Shown here: positions 1-9,864 of the stretch, in pieces
Layout: each line of letters opens with the position of its first letter
Position numbering within the stretch: position 1 is the stretch's first letter
Source of the DNA: Steroidobacteraceae bacterium
Lineage (GTDB): Bacteria > Pseudomonadota > Gammaproteobacteria > Steroidobacterales > Steroidobacteraceae
Direction of reading: 5' to 3'
NCBI GenBank assembly: GCA_013044085.1
Contig: JABEVI010000064.1
Span: forward strand, 1 to 14,274
DNA length: 14,274 bases
Notes under the pieces: model-generated
Seen by the model: the letters and a program-made list of their open reading frames with translations, nothing else
Told to the model about the DNA's origin: nothing
Database searches by the model: none
Translations under genes and position numbers: made by a program

Positions 1-360
1 CAGGGGCGCAAGATGAGCGTGGCCGCGGTGGAGAAGATCGCAGAGGGACGGGTCTGGTCCGGTGTCGACGCGCGGCGCCTCGGACTCGTCGATCACCTCG
101 GAGGACTGAAGGAGGCGATCGGCGCCGATGCGAAGCTCGCCGGCCTGCACTCCGGCGCCTACGGCATCGACTACATCGAACCGCAGATCGGCTTTCGCGA
201 GGAAATGCTGATGCAGCTGCGTTCGAACGTGCTGCGCTGGGGCGGGTTTGCCGGATTGCTCTCCGGCAGCACGCCTTTCGGTCAGATGCTCGATCTGGCG
301 AAATTCAATGATCCGCAGGACATCTACGCCTACTGCTGGTGCAATTACACCGGCGGCTGA
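1..360 (+). CDS. sppA: Signal peptide peptidase SppA, S49 family, C-terminal fragment (cut by window edge)
   Basis: The reading frame is open from base 1, so the gene starts upstream; 119 residues plus the TGA stop are visible. The segment VEKIAEGRVWSGVDARRLGL followed by VDHLGG is the C-terminal S49 signature seen in SppA (compare E. coli IAQGRVWTGQDAKANGLVD). SppA is an inner-membrane serine protease with a Ser/Lys dyad that degrades cleaved signal peptides. Both catalytic residues should lie upstream of the window, so activity cannot be judged here. The tail after the signature (FREEMLMQLRSNVLRWGG and onward) resembles the long SppA C-terminus rather than the short SohB type. The gene converges on tdh with a single base between the two stop codons, and no clear terminator is visible there. 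The family call is firm; the exact subtype is less so. Confidence 0.9.
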   Translation, partial: QGRKMSVAAVEKIAEGRVWSGVDARRLGLVDHLGGLKEAIGADAKLAGLHSGAYGIDYIEPQIGFREEMLMQLRSNVLRWGGFAGLLSGSTPFGQMLDLAKFNDPQDIYAYCWCNYTGG

Positions 361-361
361 A

Positions 362-1393
362 TCAGATCGAGGACCAGTCGAGAACGATCTTGCCCGATTT
401 GCCGCTGTTCATGATCTCGAATCCCTCGCGGAAATCGCGTATTCCAAGGCGGTGAGTGATCACCGGCCTGACATCCAGGCCGCTCTGCAGCATGCTGGCC
501 ATCTTGTACCAGGTCTCGAACATCTCGCGCCCGTAGATGCCCTTGATCACGAGGCCCTTGAATATCACCTGATTCCAGTCGATGGCGGTTTCACCCGGAG
601 GGATTCCGAGCATGGAGATGCTGCCGCCGTGGTTCATCGTGCGCAGCATCTCGCGCAGCGCCGCCGGGCTGCCCGACATCTCGAAACCGACGTCGAATCC
701 TTCCTCCATGCCGAGTTCCCGCATCGCCGAGTCGAGGGAGTCGCGCGAGACGTTCAGGGCGCGGCTCGCGCCCATCTGCTTGGCGAGCGCGAGGCGGTAG
801 TCGTTGACGTCGGTGATGACCACGTGGCGCGCGCCGCAGTGACGGGCGATCGCGACCGCCATGATGCCGATCGGGCCGGCACCCGTGATCAGCACATCCT
901 CGCCGACGACATTGAAGGCGAGCGCGGTGTGCGTCGCATTGCCGAACGGATCCAGAATCGAGGCAATCTCGTCGTCGATCGCCGGCGGCAGCTTGAAGAC
1001 GTTGCTCGCCGGGATCGTCAGGTATTCGGCGAACGCTCCGGCGCGGTTCACCCCGACGCCCATGGTGTTGCGGCACAGATGGCGCCGTCCGGCCCGGCAA
1101 TTTCGGCAGTGTCCGCAGGTGATGTGTCCCTCGCCGGACACCCGGTCGCCAATGGCGAAGCCGCGCACCTCGCCGCCGATTTCGACGATCTCGCCGGAAT
1201 ATTCGTGACCCACCGCCATTGGCACGGGGATCGTCTTCTGAGCCCAGGCATCCCAGTTGTAGATGTGCATGTCGGTGCCGCAGATCGCGGAACGATGGAT
1301 CTTGATCAACACGTCGTTGTGCCCAACGGCGGGCTCGGGAATGTCCTGCAACCAGATTCCGGGCTCCGCACGTGCCTTGACCAATGCTTTCAT
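362..1393 (-). CDS. tdh: L-threonine 3-dehydrogenase
   Basis: This zinc- and NAD-dependent medium-chain dehydrogenase oxidises L-threonine to 2-amino-3-ketobutyrate in the cytoplasm. The 343-residue length is normal for Tdh. The catalytic zinc region is SAICGTD with Cys38 and Asp41, then GHEYSGE with His63 and Glu64. The structural zinc cysteines are at 93, 96, 99 and 107 (CGHCRNC, then HLC). The Rossmann motif GAGPIG is at 171-176, followed by VVITDVNDYRL, whose Asp suits NAD binding. The ATG at 1393 is preceded by AGGGG six bases upstream; this site overlaps the TAG stop of kbl, only 9 nt away, so the two genes are almost certainly co-transcribed and probably coupled in translation. The neighbour kbl encodes the next enzyme, which separates Tdh from related sorbitol or butanediol dehydrogenases. 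Confidence 0.97.
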   Translation of the reverse strand: MKALVKARAEPGIWLQDIPEPAVGHNDVLIKIHRSAICGTDMHIYNWDAWAQKTIPVPMAVGHEYSGEIVEIGGEVRGFAIGDRVSGEGHITCGHCRNCRAGRRHLCRNTMGVGVNRAGAFAEYLTIPASNVFKLPPAIDDEIASILDPFGNATHTALAFNVVGEDVLITGAGPIGIMAVAIARHCGARHVVITDVNDYRLALAKQMGASRALNVSRDSLDSAMRELGMEEGFDVGFEMSGSPAALREMLRTMNHGGSISMLGIPPGETAIDWNQVIFKGLVIKGIYGREMFETWYKMASMLQSGLDVRPVITHRLGIRDFREGFEIMNSGKSGKIVLDWSSI

Positions 1394-1402
1394 GATCGAC
1401 CC

Positions 1403-2593
1403 CTAGTGAATGATGCCGAGATCGCGGCCGGCGCGGGCGAATGCCTCGACGACCCGGTCCACCTGTTCGACGGTATGTGCCGCGTTCATCTGAGTGCGGA
1501 TGCGCGCCTTCCCCTGCGGTACCACCGGATAGGAGAATGCAACCACGTAGACGCCCTCGGCGAGCATGCGTTCGGCGAGACGCGCGGCGAGCGGCGCATC
1601 GCCAAGCATGATCGGAATGATCGGGTGCTCGCCCGCGAGCAGCGTGAAGCCGAGCAGCGCCATGCGTTCGCGGAAGCGTCGGGCGTTCGCGTGCAGCCTC
1701 TCGCGCAACTCGCCGGAGCCCTCGAGCAAATCCAGCACACGCAGCGTGCCGGCGGCGACGACCGGCGGGATGCTGTTCGAGAACAGGTACGGCCGCGAGC
1801 GCTGACGCAGCCAGGCGACGATTTCCTTGCGAGCCGAGACGTAGCCGCCGCTCGCGCCTCCCAGCGCCTTGCCGAGCGTGCCGGTTAGGATGTCGACGCG
1901 GTCCTGCACGCCGCAGGCCTCCGGGGTTCCGCGGCCGCGCGGGCCGATGAAGCCGGTTGCGTGCGAATCGTCGACCATCACGAGGGCATCGTACCGGTGC
2001 GCCAGATCGCAGATGTCCGCGAGCCGCGCGATCGAACCGTCCATCGAGAACACGCCGTCGGTCGCGATCAGACGGACACGCGCGTCCGCTGATTCCCGCA
2101 GGCGGCTCTCGAGTTCGCCCATGTCGTTGTTCGCATAGCGCAGACGGCGCGCCTTGCACAGGCGGATGCCGTCGATGATGCTGGCATGATTCAGCGCATC
2201 GCTGATAACCGCGTCTTGTTCATCGAGCAGCGTCTCAAAGAGGCCGCCGTTCGCATCGAAGCACGACGAATAGAGAATCGTGTCCTGCATCGACAGGAAC
2301 GAGGAGAGCCGCTCCTCGAGTTCGCGGTGCACGCGCTGCGTTCCACAGATGAAGCGTACCGAGGCGACACCGTAGCCGTATTCGTCGAGTCCGCGGTGCG
2401 CCGCTTCGATCACCGCCGGATGGGCGGCGAGGCCGAGGTAGTTGTTCGCGCAGAAATTGACCAGTTCGCGGCCGTCGGCAAGCCGAACCACCGGTCCCTG
2501 CGCGGAGCCGATCAGCCGCTCGCGCTTGAGCAGGCCGGCCGCCTCGAGGGCGCCGGTGTCGCGGCTCAGCCTGTCGAGAAATTCTTGTCGCAC
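1403..2593 (-). CDS. kbl: 2-amino-3-ketobutyrate CoA ligase (glycine C-acetyltransferase)
   Basis: This PLP enzyme of the alpha-oxoamine synthase family cleaves 2-amino-3-ketobutyrate with CoA to glycine and acetyl-CoA, completing threonine breakdown started by Tdh. The protein has 396 residues, against 398 in E. coli. Visible landmarks are NFCANNYLGLAAHP near 46-59, the SVRFICGTQ substrate loop at 78-86, MVDDSHATGF with Asp208 and His211, and the PLP lysine Lys242 in TGTLGKALGGASGG. The start is a GTG at 2593: GGAG lies five bases upstream, and the resulting N-terminus MRQEFLDRLS fits the family. Related synthases (BioF, ALAS, SPT) are possible in principle, but the pairing with tdh and the close family match settle the call. 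The gene is first in a two-gene kbl-tdh operon. Confidence 0.96.
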   Translation of the reverse strand: MRQEFLDRLSRDTGALEAAGLLKRERLIGSAQGPVVRLADGRELVNFCANNYLGLAAHPAVIEAAHRGLDEYGYGVASVRFICGTQRVHRELEERLSSFLSMQDTILYSSCFDANGGLFETLLDEQDAVISDALNHASIIDGIRLCKARRLRYANNDMGELESRLRESADARVRLIATDGVFSMDGSIARLADICDLAHRYDALVMVDDSHATGFIGPRGRGTPEACGVQDRVDILTGTLGKALGGASGGYVSARKEIVAWLRQRSRPYLFSNSIPPVVAAGTLRVLDLLEGSGELRERLHANARRFRERMALLGFTLLAGEHPIIPIMLGDAPLAARLAERMLAEGVYVVAFSYPVVPQGKARIRTQMNAAHTVEQVDRVVEAFARAGRDLGIIH

Positions 2594-2646
2594 GTCGTCT
2601 CCATGGCACGATGAAAAACTGAGGCCTTCCGCGAGCGCGCATTATA
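2594..2646 (-). promoter_or_regulatory. Candidate -10 element and leader for kbl-tdh, overlapping the sixA stop
   Basis: Reading the minus strand, a perfect TATAAT sits at 2646-2641 and overlaps the TAA stop of sixA (2644-2642). It would place transcription start roughly 40 nt upstream of the kbl GTG. No good -35 box is visible at 16-18 bp spacing (the sequence there is GC-rich, around GCGGGCA), so this may need an activator or may be a chance match. Read-through from the SUF operon is the alternative, since the gap to sixA is only 48 nt and holds no terminator-like hairpin. Confidence 0.4.
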
Positions 2647-3169
2647 GCCGGATGCGCGTGCTTGCCCGCTCGGACCGCGGCTCGTCGTAATCGCAATGAT
2701 CGGCGTCGTGCGCCTTGAGTTCATGCCATTCACCTTGTTCCCAGACCGCGCTCGCGAGGCCCGCTGTCGGCAGCAGATGCGTCCGCGGGCGCTCTGCGAA
2801 CCGCGCCGCCAGCTCGCTGATGCCCGGATTGTGCGCACAGATGAGCAGGTGTCGTACGCCGGTGTCGCACGTGGTGGCCGCACGCCACAGGGTCGCCGGG
2901 TCGGCAAGGTACAATTCGTCCACCGCCCGCAGGCGCTCGCTGCCCAACCCGCAAACCTGGGCGATGATTTCGGCCGACGCCCATGTCCGTGCGGCGGGGC
3001 TCGCGAGAATGAGCCCGGGAACCAGACCCCGCGAACGCAATCGCGTGCCCATTTCTTCGACTTCGCGTGCGCCCCGCGCGTCGAGCACGCGCGTCCGGTC
3101 CTCGGCGCCGCGCAGGGCCGGGCCGGCCCGGCCGTGCCGCAACAGGCTCAATCGTCGATGCGCACCCAT
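2642..3169 (-). CDS. sixA: SixA-type phosphohistidine phosphatase
   Basis: This is a cytoplasmic histidine-phosphatase-superfamily protein. In E. coli, SixA removes phosphate from histidines, with the nitrogen PTS protein NPr as its known substrate. The 175-residue chain has the phosphate-binding RHG motif at 11-13 (SLLRHGRAG), ASPAARTWASAE near 56-66 matching the family's SP/AxRT block, and the second catalytic histidine His113 in ICAHNPGISELA. These are the small, lid-less SixA features rather than those of phosphoglycerate mutases. The ATG at 3169 overlaps the end of the Rieske gene by 22 nt. GGAGG lies only 2 nt before it, with a second GAGGG 9 nt upstream, so the start is likely but not certain. 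The gene ends the SUF run. No functional link to Fe-S assembly is established. The C-terminal 20 residues (acidic then basic) look unconserved. Confidence 0.87.
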   Translation of the reverse strand: MGAHRRLSLLRHGRAGPALRGAEDRTRVLDARGAREVEEMGTRLRSRGLVPGLILASPAARTWASAEIIAQVCGLGSERLRAVDELYLADPATLWRAATTCDTGVRHLLICAHNPGISELAARFAERPRTHLLPTAGLASAVWEQGEWHELKAHDADHCDYDEPRSERASTRIRL

Positions 3170-3468
3170 ATCCTCCCGCCCTCGACCTTGGTCTGGAAAG
3201 TTCTCACCGGCTCGTAGGCCGGGGGGCTCAAGGCGGCCCCGGTGCGCAAGCAGAAGCGTGCCCCATGGCGCGGACAGACGATTTCGCAGCCCTCTATCGG
3301 ACCACCGGTCAGCTCAGCGCCGTCATGCGTGCAGATGTCCTCGATCGCGTGGATGCCCCCCTCGCAACGGACCACCGCGATCAGTCGCGCCCCGGCGGGG
3401 ACCGACCATGCCTGTCCCTCGCCCGGTCCGGACTCCGGGCCGGCATCGATCCAGTCGACGTCGCTCAT
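3148..3468 (-). CDS. Small Rieske [2Fe-2S] ferredoxin-like protein
   Basis: A 106-residue single-domain Rieske protein. The cluster ligands are plain: Cys46 and His48 in the CTHDG box, and Cys65 and His68 in the CPRHGARF box, 16 residues apart as in dioxygenase-type ferredoxins (NirD/BphF-like). There is no signal peptide or membrane anchor, so it should be cytoplasmic. Such proteins pass electrons to oxygenases or reductases, but no oxygenase gene lies nearby. It starts at ATG 3468, 4 nt after the sufT stop and preceded only by a weak GTGAG, and its 3' end overlaps sixA. Its place in the SUF operon suggests either an electron donor for cluster assembly or a client cofactor protein; both are inference. 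The domain call is firm and the biological role unknown. Confidence 0.9.
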   Translation of the reverse strand: MSDVDWIDAGPESGPGEGQAWSVPAGARLIAVVRCEGGIHAIEDICTHDGAELTGGPIEGCEIVCPRHGARFCLRTGAALSPPAYEPVRTFQTKVEGGRIWVRIDD

Positions 3469-3472
3469 CGGC

Positions 3473-4021
3473 TCACATCATGCCGGTCTGCAGGCGCGCC
3501 GCCTCCGACATCATGGTCGGGTTCCATGGCGGGTCGAAGACCAGCTCGACGTCGGTGCGGACGATCGTTGGAATGACCTGGACTTTTTCGCGCACGTCCG
3601 CGACGAGCACTTCGCCCATGCCGCAACCGGGTGCGGTCAGGGTCATCTTGATCTCCACGGTGCGGCCCTGCGCGCCGGTTTGCAGCGTGCACTCGTAGAT
3701 CAGGCCGAGATCGACCACGTTGACGGGTATCTCGGGATCGTAGCAGGTGCGCAGCTGCTGCCAGATCACGTTCTTGATGTCATCCTCGGATGCCTCGGGC
3801 GGCAATTCGGGCGGCTTCGCGGCGCTCATGCCGATCGCGTCGGCGTCGGCGCCGGCGATGCGGAACAGGTTGCCATCGATGTAGACGGTGAAACTGCCGC
3901 CGAGCGCCTGCGTGATGTAGCCGACCGAGGCGATCTTCAGATTGACCTCGACGCCGGCTGGAATCGCGATTGCCTTGACGTCTCGCTGCACGACGATCGG
4001 CTCGTTTTCGTGGGTTCGCAT
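3473..4021 (-). CDS. sufT: SufT, MIP18/DUF59-family Fe-S maturation factor (long form)
   Basis: SufT proteins assist Fe-S cluster maturation and are related to eukaryotic MIP18/CIA2 and to PaaD. This 182-residue protein has two parts. The N-terminal ~65 residues (KAIAIPAGVEVNLK, then GYITQALGGSFTVYI) belong to the long SufT form. The C-terminal DUF59 domain, about 82-170, contains the conserved DPEIPVNVVDLGLIYE (95-110) and TAPGCGMG with the invariant Cys133, and ends in DPPWNPTMMSEAARLQTGM, typical of the family. It follows sufU after 13 nt, with GAGG as the probable ribosome site before ATG 4021, and precedes the Rieske gene by 4 nt. The SUF operon context makes SufT far more likely than PaaD, since no phenylacetate genes are present. 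Confidence 0.94.
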   Translation of the reverse strand: MRTHENEPIVVQRDVKAIAIPAGVEVNLKIASVGYITQALGGSFTVYIDGNLFRIAGADADAIGMSAAKPPELPPEASEDDIKNVIWQQLRTCYDPEIPVNVVDLGLIYECTLQTGAQGRTVEIKMTLTAPGCGMGEVLVADVREKVQVIPTIVRTDVELVFDPPWNPTMMSEAARLQTGMM

Positions 4022-4034
4022 CGATCGCCTCGGT

Positions 4035-4489
4035 TCACTCGGTGGAGACTGCCGGCACAGAGCGCGGCTCCGGCGAATTCAACGCCGAGGCGAGCGTGTG
4101 CCAGCACAGGCTCGCACACTTGACGCGAGCGGGGAATTCACGCACGCCGGAAAGCGCGCACAACTTGCCGAGACTCTCGTCCGCCGGCGCCGCATCCTCG
4201 GTGAGGAGTGCGTGCACACGCTCGAACAGCGCGAGCGCTTCGGCGCGCGTCTTGCCCTTGATCGCCTCGGTCATCAACGAGGCGGACGCCGTGGAGATCG
4301 CGCATCCCTGACCCTCGAAGCGAACATCCTCGACGCGTTCGTCGACGACCCGCAGGTGCAGATTGAGGCGGTCGCCGCAGAGGGGATTGAAGCCCTCGGC
4401 GTCCGCCGAAGCGGACGGCAGCGGCCCGAAATTGCGCGGATTACGGTTATGATCGAGGATCACGTCCCGATAGAGGTCTTTCAGGTCCA

Positions 4490-4490
<1 letters not shown>
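4035..4490 (-). CDS. sufU: SufU, IscU-like Fe-S scaffold or sulfur-transfer protein
   Basis: A 151-residue member of the U-type family. Visible ligands are Cys38 and Asp40 (NPLCGD), Cys63 (EGQGCAISTAS) and Cys125 (ARVKCASLCW), which match the Cys/Asp/Cys/Cys zinc-site set of Bacillus SufU. It carries the SufU-type insertion of about 20 residues before the last cysteine (TEDAAPADESLGKLCALSGV) and lacks the LPPVK-plus-His arrangement of IscU. By analogy it accepts persulfide sulfur from SufS. The ATG at 4490 overlaps the sufS stop as TGATG, and GGAG lies 7 nt upstream. No sufE is present in the window, consistent with SufU being the SufS partner. The last ~15 residues after the domain (PEPRSVPAVSTE) look unconserved. 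SufU is strongly preferred over IscU or NifU. Confidence 0.95.
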
Positions 4491-5757
<1,267 letters not shown>

Positions 5758-5761
<4 letters not shown>

Positions 5762-7089
5762 CGGAAGGACCTCAGCAAATCGGCGTCCGGCAGTTCCTCG
5801 ACCAGCGCGTCCTCGATCGCGCGGCGCGTCGGCATCGAGGCGATCCCTGTGAGCACGTCGTCGAGGAAGGCGTAGATCAGCAGGCTTTGCGCCGCCGATC
5901 GTTCGATTCCCCGGGAAAGCAGGTAGAACAGCATGTCCGGGTCGAGCCGGCCGGTGGTTGCGCCGTGTGCGCATTTCACGTCGTCTTCATGGATCTGCAG
6001 CTGCGGCCGGGTGTCCAGTTCGGCGTTCGGCGAGAGCAGCAGGCCGCGCGAGGATTGTTGCGACTGCGCGCCGGCCGCGCCGCGTTCGACGATCACCTTG
6101 CTGTTGAACACCACCCGGCTCGAGCCGGCGCCGATCGCCCGTGCCGTCTGGTTGCTGGTGGTGCGGGGCGCCGCATGCACGATCGTGTTGACGCAATCGA
6201 TCTGCCGCGCACCGCGGCCGGCGAGCAGGGCATAGCTGTCGTGCTGCGCGCCGATTCCGCCGAGGTGCGCCCGCAGATCGGTCCGCACGAGCGCACCGCC
6301 GAGCACCACGGTGAACTGCCGGCAGCGGCTGTCGGCGCCGTGGCGGACGTCGACCGAGTCGAATTGCGTGGTGCGCTCGTCCCCCGAGAACACCCGGTAA
6401 TGTTCGATCGAGGCGCCGGGCGCGAGGTCGATCTCGGTCGCGCGGTTGGCGAGCAAGGTGCCGCCGCCCGCACCGAGGTGATGTTCGATGATCGTCGCGG
6501 CGGCGCCGGGGCCGGTCTCGACGATCAGGCGGGAGTGAACCGCATGACTTCCGTCAGGGCAATTCGCGGCATGCACGATCAGTATCGGTCCGGCGACGCG
6601 GCCGGTGATCCGCAGGTGCAAGCCATCGACGAACAGCGCGCGATTGAGCAGCGTCCAGCGACCTTCTTCGGATTCCGCGGCCGCCGTGTGGCGTTCTGCA
6701 ATGACCTTCGGTTCGCTCTCGGCGACCGCCCGCAGGCTGCGCACCGCGACGTGCGCGAGCCCGGAGTCGGCGCCGGCGCCGAGCTGCGGGTAGCCGTTGA
6801 GGATCCGGATCGCGCTCATTCCGGCGCCGGCGATCCATGACTCCCCCGGTGCCGCCGTTACCGCGCCGTTCGCGATCCGCGGGGCGTCGATGAAGCTCAT
6901 GGCCGCCATCGCCCGCAGGTTCGTGTAGCGCCAGCTTTCGTCGCGCGGCGTCGGCAGTCCGAGGGCGAGAAAGCGCTGCATGGCTTCGCCGCGCATGGCC
7001 GCCAGGCCGTCCGCGGGGCGTGCGCGCCAACTCGCCTCGAAGGACCTGAGCGCCGCCGAGGTGGCGGCCTTGTTGGCAGGCTCGTTCAT
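5758..7089 (-). CDS. sufD: SufD, SufBCD scaffold subunit
   Basis: SufD pairs with SufB and the ATPase SufC to form the cytoplasmic scaffold that builds Fe-S clusters. The 443-residue protein has the usual N-terminal helical part with PTPRDESWRYTNLRAM at 47-62, a long beta-helix middle, and the conserved C-terminal block: HEDDVKCAHGATTGRLD with Cys373 and His375, then MLFYLLSRGIERSAAQSLLIYAFL. By position in the CxHG motif, Cys373/His375 correspond to the Cys358/His360 pair important in E. coli SufD (my alignment by eye). The start ATG at 7089 overlaps the sufC stop as ATGA. No Shine-Dalgarno sequence is visible there, so translation probably depends on coupling to sufC. The 3' end overlaps sufS in the same way. 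The middle of the protein is poorly conserved, as is normal for SufD. Confidence 0.95.
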
Positions 7090-7858
7090 GCGACGCGGTC
7101 GCCGCGCACCCAGTCGTAACCCCGATCCTCCAGTTCCAGCGCGAGGGACTTGTCGCCGGACTTCTGGATGCGGCCGCCGGCAAAGACGTGGACGCGATCG
7201 GGCTCGATGTAGTCGAGCAGCCGTTGGTAGTGGGTGATCAAAATGATGGCGTGTTCGCCGCCGCGCAGACTGTTGACACCGGCGGCCACCACCTTGAGCG
7301 CGTCGATGTCGAGCCCGGAATCGGTCTCGTCGAGCACCGCGAGCTTCGGCTCGAGGATGAGCATCTGCAGGATCTCATTGCGTTTCTTCTCGCCGCCGGA
7401 AAATCCCTCGTTCACGCCGCGGCTGAGGAAGGACTCGTCCATCTGCATGAATTTCATCTTCGCCTTGATCAAGGCGAGGAACTCGTAGGCGTCCACCTCC
7501 GGCAGGTTCGCCGCCTTGCGCTTGGCGTTGAGCGCGGCTTTCAGCAGGTAGGCGTTGTTGACGCCCGGAATCTCGACCGGGTACTGGAATCCGAGGAAGA
7601 AACCCGCGCGCGCGCGTTCCTCCGGGCGCAGCGCGAGCATGTCCACGCCGTCGAAACTCACACTGCCGGCGGTGACCTCATAGTCCTCCCGGCCGGCGAG
7701 CACCTGGGCGAGCGTGCTCTTGCCGGAGCCGTTCGGCCCCATGATCGCGTGCACCTCGCCGGCGCGAATTTCAAGGTCGACGCCCTTGAGGATGTCCTTG
7801 CCGGCGACGGTCGCGCAAAGGTTGGAAATAGTCAGCACTTGCTTCCCCGTGTTCAGGT

Positions 7859-7862
<4 letters not shown>
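7086..7862 (-). CDS. sufC: SufC, Fe-S assembly ABC-type ATPase
   Basis: SufC is the soluble ATPase that drives conformational change in SufB-SufD. At 258 residues it is of normal length. The Walker A motif GPNGSGKST is at 42-50 and the Q-loop Gln93 in GFQYPVEIPG. The SufC-specific signature is NEGFSGGEKKRNEILQ (151-166), Walker B ends at Asp178/Glu179 in LAVLDETDSGLD, and the H-loop His211 lies in ITHYQRLLDYI. The ATG at 7862 overlaps the sufB stop as ATGA, with an AAGG ribosome site 9 nt upstream. The frame remains open upstream to 8135, but that stretch is Arg/Gly-rich sequence inside sufB and not part of the protein. All nucleotide-binding motifs are intact. Confidence 0.97.
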
Positions 7863-9307
<1,445 letters not shown>

Positions 9308-9325
9308 GATGTTGCTCGGGAATTT

Positions 9326-9805
9326 TTAGATTCGTTGCACCGGCACCGGCGCGATCCCCGCGCGGATCTGCGCCGACAGCGCGGAGGTGCGCGGGAGCGC
9401 CGGATCGTGGCCGGCCAGCTGTTCAAGGGTGACGTTCTCGAGGGCCCGGCGGATCGCCACGTTGACCCGCTGCCAGGCGCCGCCGACGCGGCAGAGCTTT
9501 TCGATGCCGCACTGGCTGGTCGTGGTGCTGCACTCCGTGAGCGCGATCGGGCCCTCGAAGACGTCGAGGATCTGCGCCGCGCTGATCAATTCCGGCCGCC
9601 GCGCGAGCCGGTAGCCGCCGTGCGTGCCGCGCGAGGAAATGACCATGCCGGCTCTCTGCAATTCCTTCAACACCTTGCTGACCGTCGGCAGGTTCAGGTG
9701 CGTGCGCTCGGCAAGATCCGCGGCCGCCGAGTGTCGCAGCGGCTCCTCGGCGAGCGTGGCGAGCACGACCGTCGCGTAATCCGTCAATTTTCCCATTCGT
9801 AACAC
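9326..9805 (-). CDS. sufR: SufR, Rrf2/IscR-family SUF operon regulator
   Basis: This is a cytoplasmic DNA-binding repressor that likely senses Fe-S status. With the start used here it has 159 residues. The N-terminal winged helix reads MLRMGKLTDYATVVLATLAE, then LNLPTVSKVLKELQRAGMVISSRGTHGGYRLAR, the Rrf2 recognition helix and wing. The cysteines are Cys92, Cys99 and Cys105 (CSTTTSQCGIEKLC), matching the three IscR cluster cysteines (92, 98, 104) with one extra residue in the first gap; the IscR histidine ligand His107 has no obvious match. GTG 9805 was chosen because AGAGGG lies 7 nt upstream and the resulting N-terminus matches Xanthomonas-type SUF regulators. A TTG at 9826 would add seven residues but would nearly abut the predicted promoter. 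The gene heads the SUF operon and probably represses it. Confidence 0.92.
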   Translation of the reverse strand: MLRMGKLTDYATVVLATLAEEPLRHSAAADLAERTHLNLPTVSKVLKELQRAGMVISSRGTHGGYRLARRPELISAAQILDVFEGPIALTECSTTTSQCGIEKLCRVGGAWQRVNVAIRRALENVTLEQLAGHDPALPRTSALSAQIRAGIAPVPVQRI

Positions 9806-9812
9806 GCTGCTG

Positions 9813-9818
9813 CCCTCT
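9813..9818 (-). promoter_or_regulatory. Ribosome binding site that fixes the sufR start
   Basis: On the minus strand the sequence is AGAGGG, followed after 7 nt by GTG 9805. Neither the upstream TTG (9826) nor the downstream ATG (9796) has a site at a usual distance. This supports the GTG start and a short leader of about 20-25 nt from the predicted promoter. Confidence 0.7.
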
Positions 9819-9828
9819 GCCGGCAATG

Positions 9829-9847
9829 TAGGACAAGTTTAGTCCTA
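9829..9847. promoter_or_regulatory. Probable SufR operator, 19-bp palindrome
   Basis: The plus strand reads TAGGACAAGTTTAGTCCTA. The outer six bases are a perfect inverted repeat (TAGGAC, N7, GTCCTA), and the half-sites agree in 7 of 8 bases (TAGGACAA against TAGGACTA). Length, A/T-rich centre and the GACTA core resemble IscR-type Rrf2 sites. It covers the predicted -10 box of the sufR promoter, so a bound protein would block RNA polymerase. Autoregulation by SufR is an inference from position and form. Confidence 0.65.
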
Positions 9848-9864
9848 TTTCGAAGGATTGCCAA
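9836..9864 (-). promoter_or_regulatory. Predicted sigma70-type promoter of the SUF operon
   Basis: On the minus strand the -35 box is TTGGCA at 9864-9859 (5 of 6 consensus bases) and the -10 box is TAAACT at 9841-9836 (4 of 6), separated by exactly 17 bp. Transcription should start near 9829, about 23 nt before the sufR GTG. The -10 box is inside the 19-bp palindrome and the -35 box inside a second palindrome. Confidence 0.6.

Noticed and set aside
357..365. Small palindrome CTGAATCAG joining the sppA and tdh stops
   Set aside because: Two convergent TGA stops next to each other make most of this by necessity; the match does not extend outward, so it is no terminator.
248..1888. Plus-strand open frame of 546 codons antisense to tdh and kbl
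   Set aside because: It lies wholly opposite two well-supported genes, has His/Arg/Asp-rich composition typical of antisense frames in GC-rich DNA, and has no recognisable domain.
591..2159. Minus-strand open frame of 522 codons overlapping kbl and tdh in another frame
   Set aside because: Very Arg/Pro-rich, a +1/-1 shadow of kbl and tdh; both real genes are intact, so it is not a frameshifted fusion.
5762..5974. Upstream extension of the sufS frame by 71 codons
   Set aside because: Lies inside sufD, is Arg/Pro-rich and unlike any SufS N-terminus; ATG 5761 has GAGG and an ATGA overlap.
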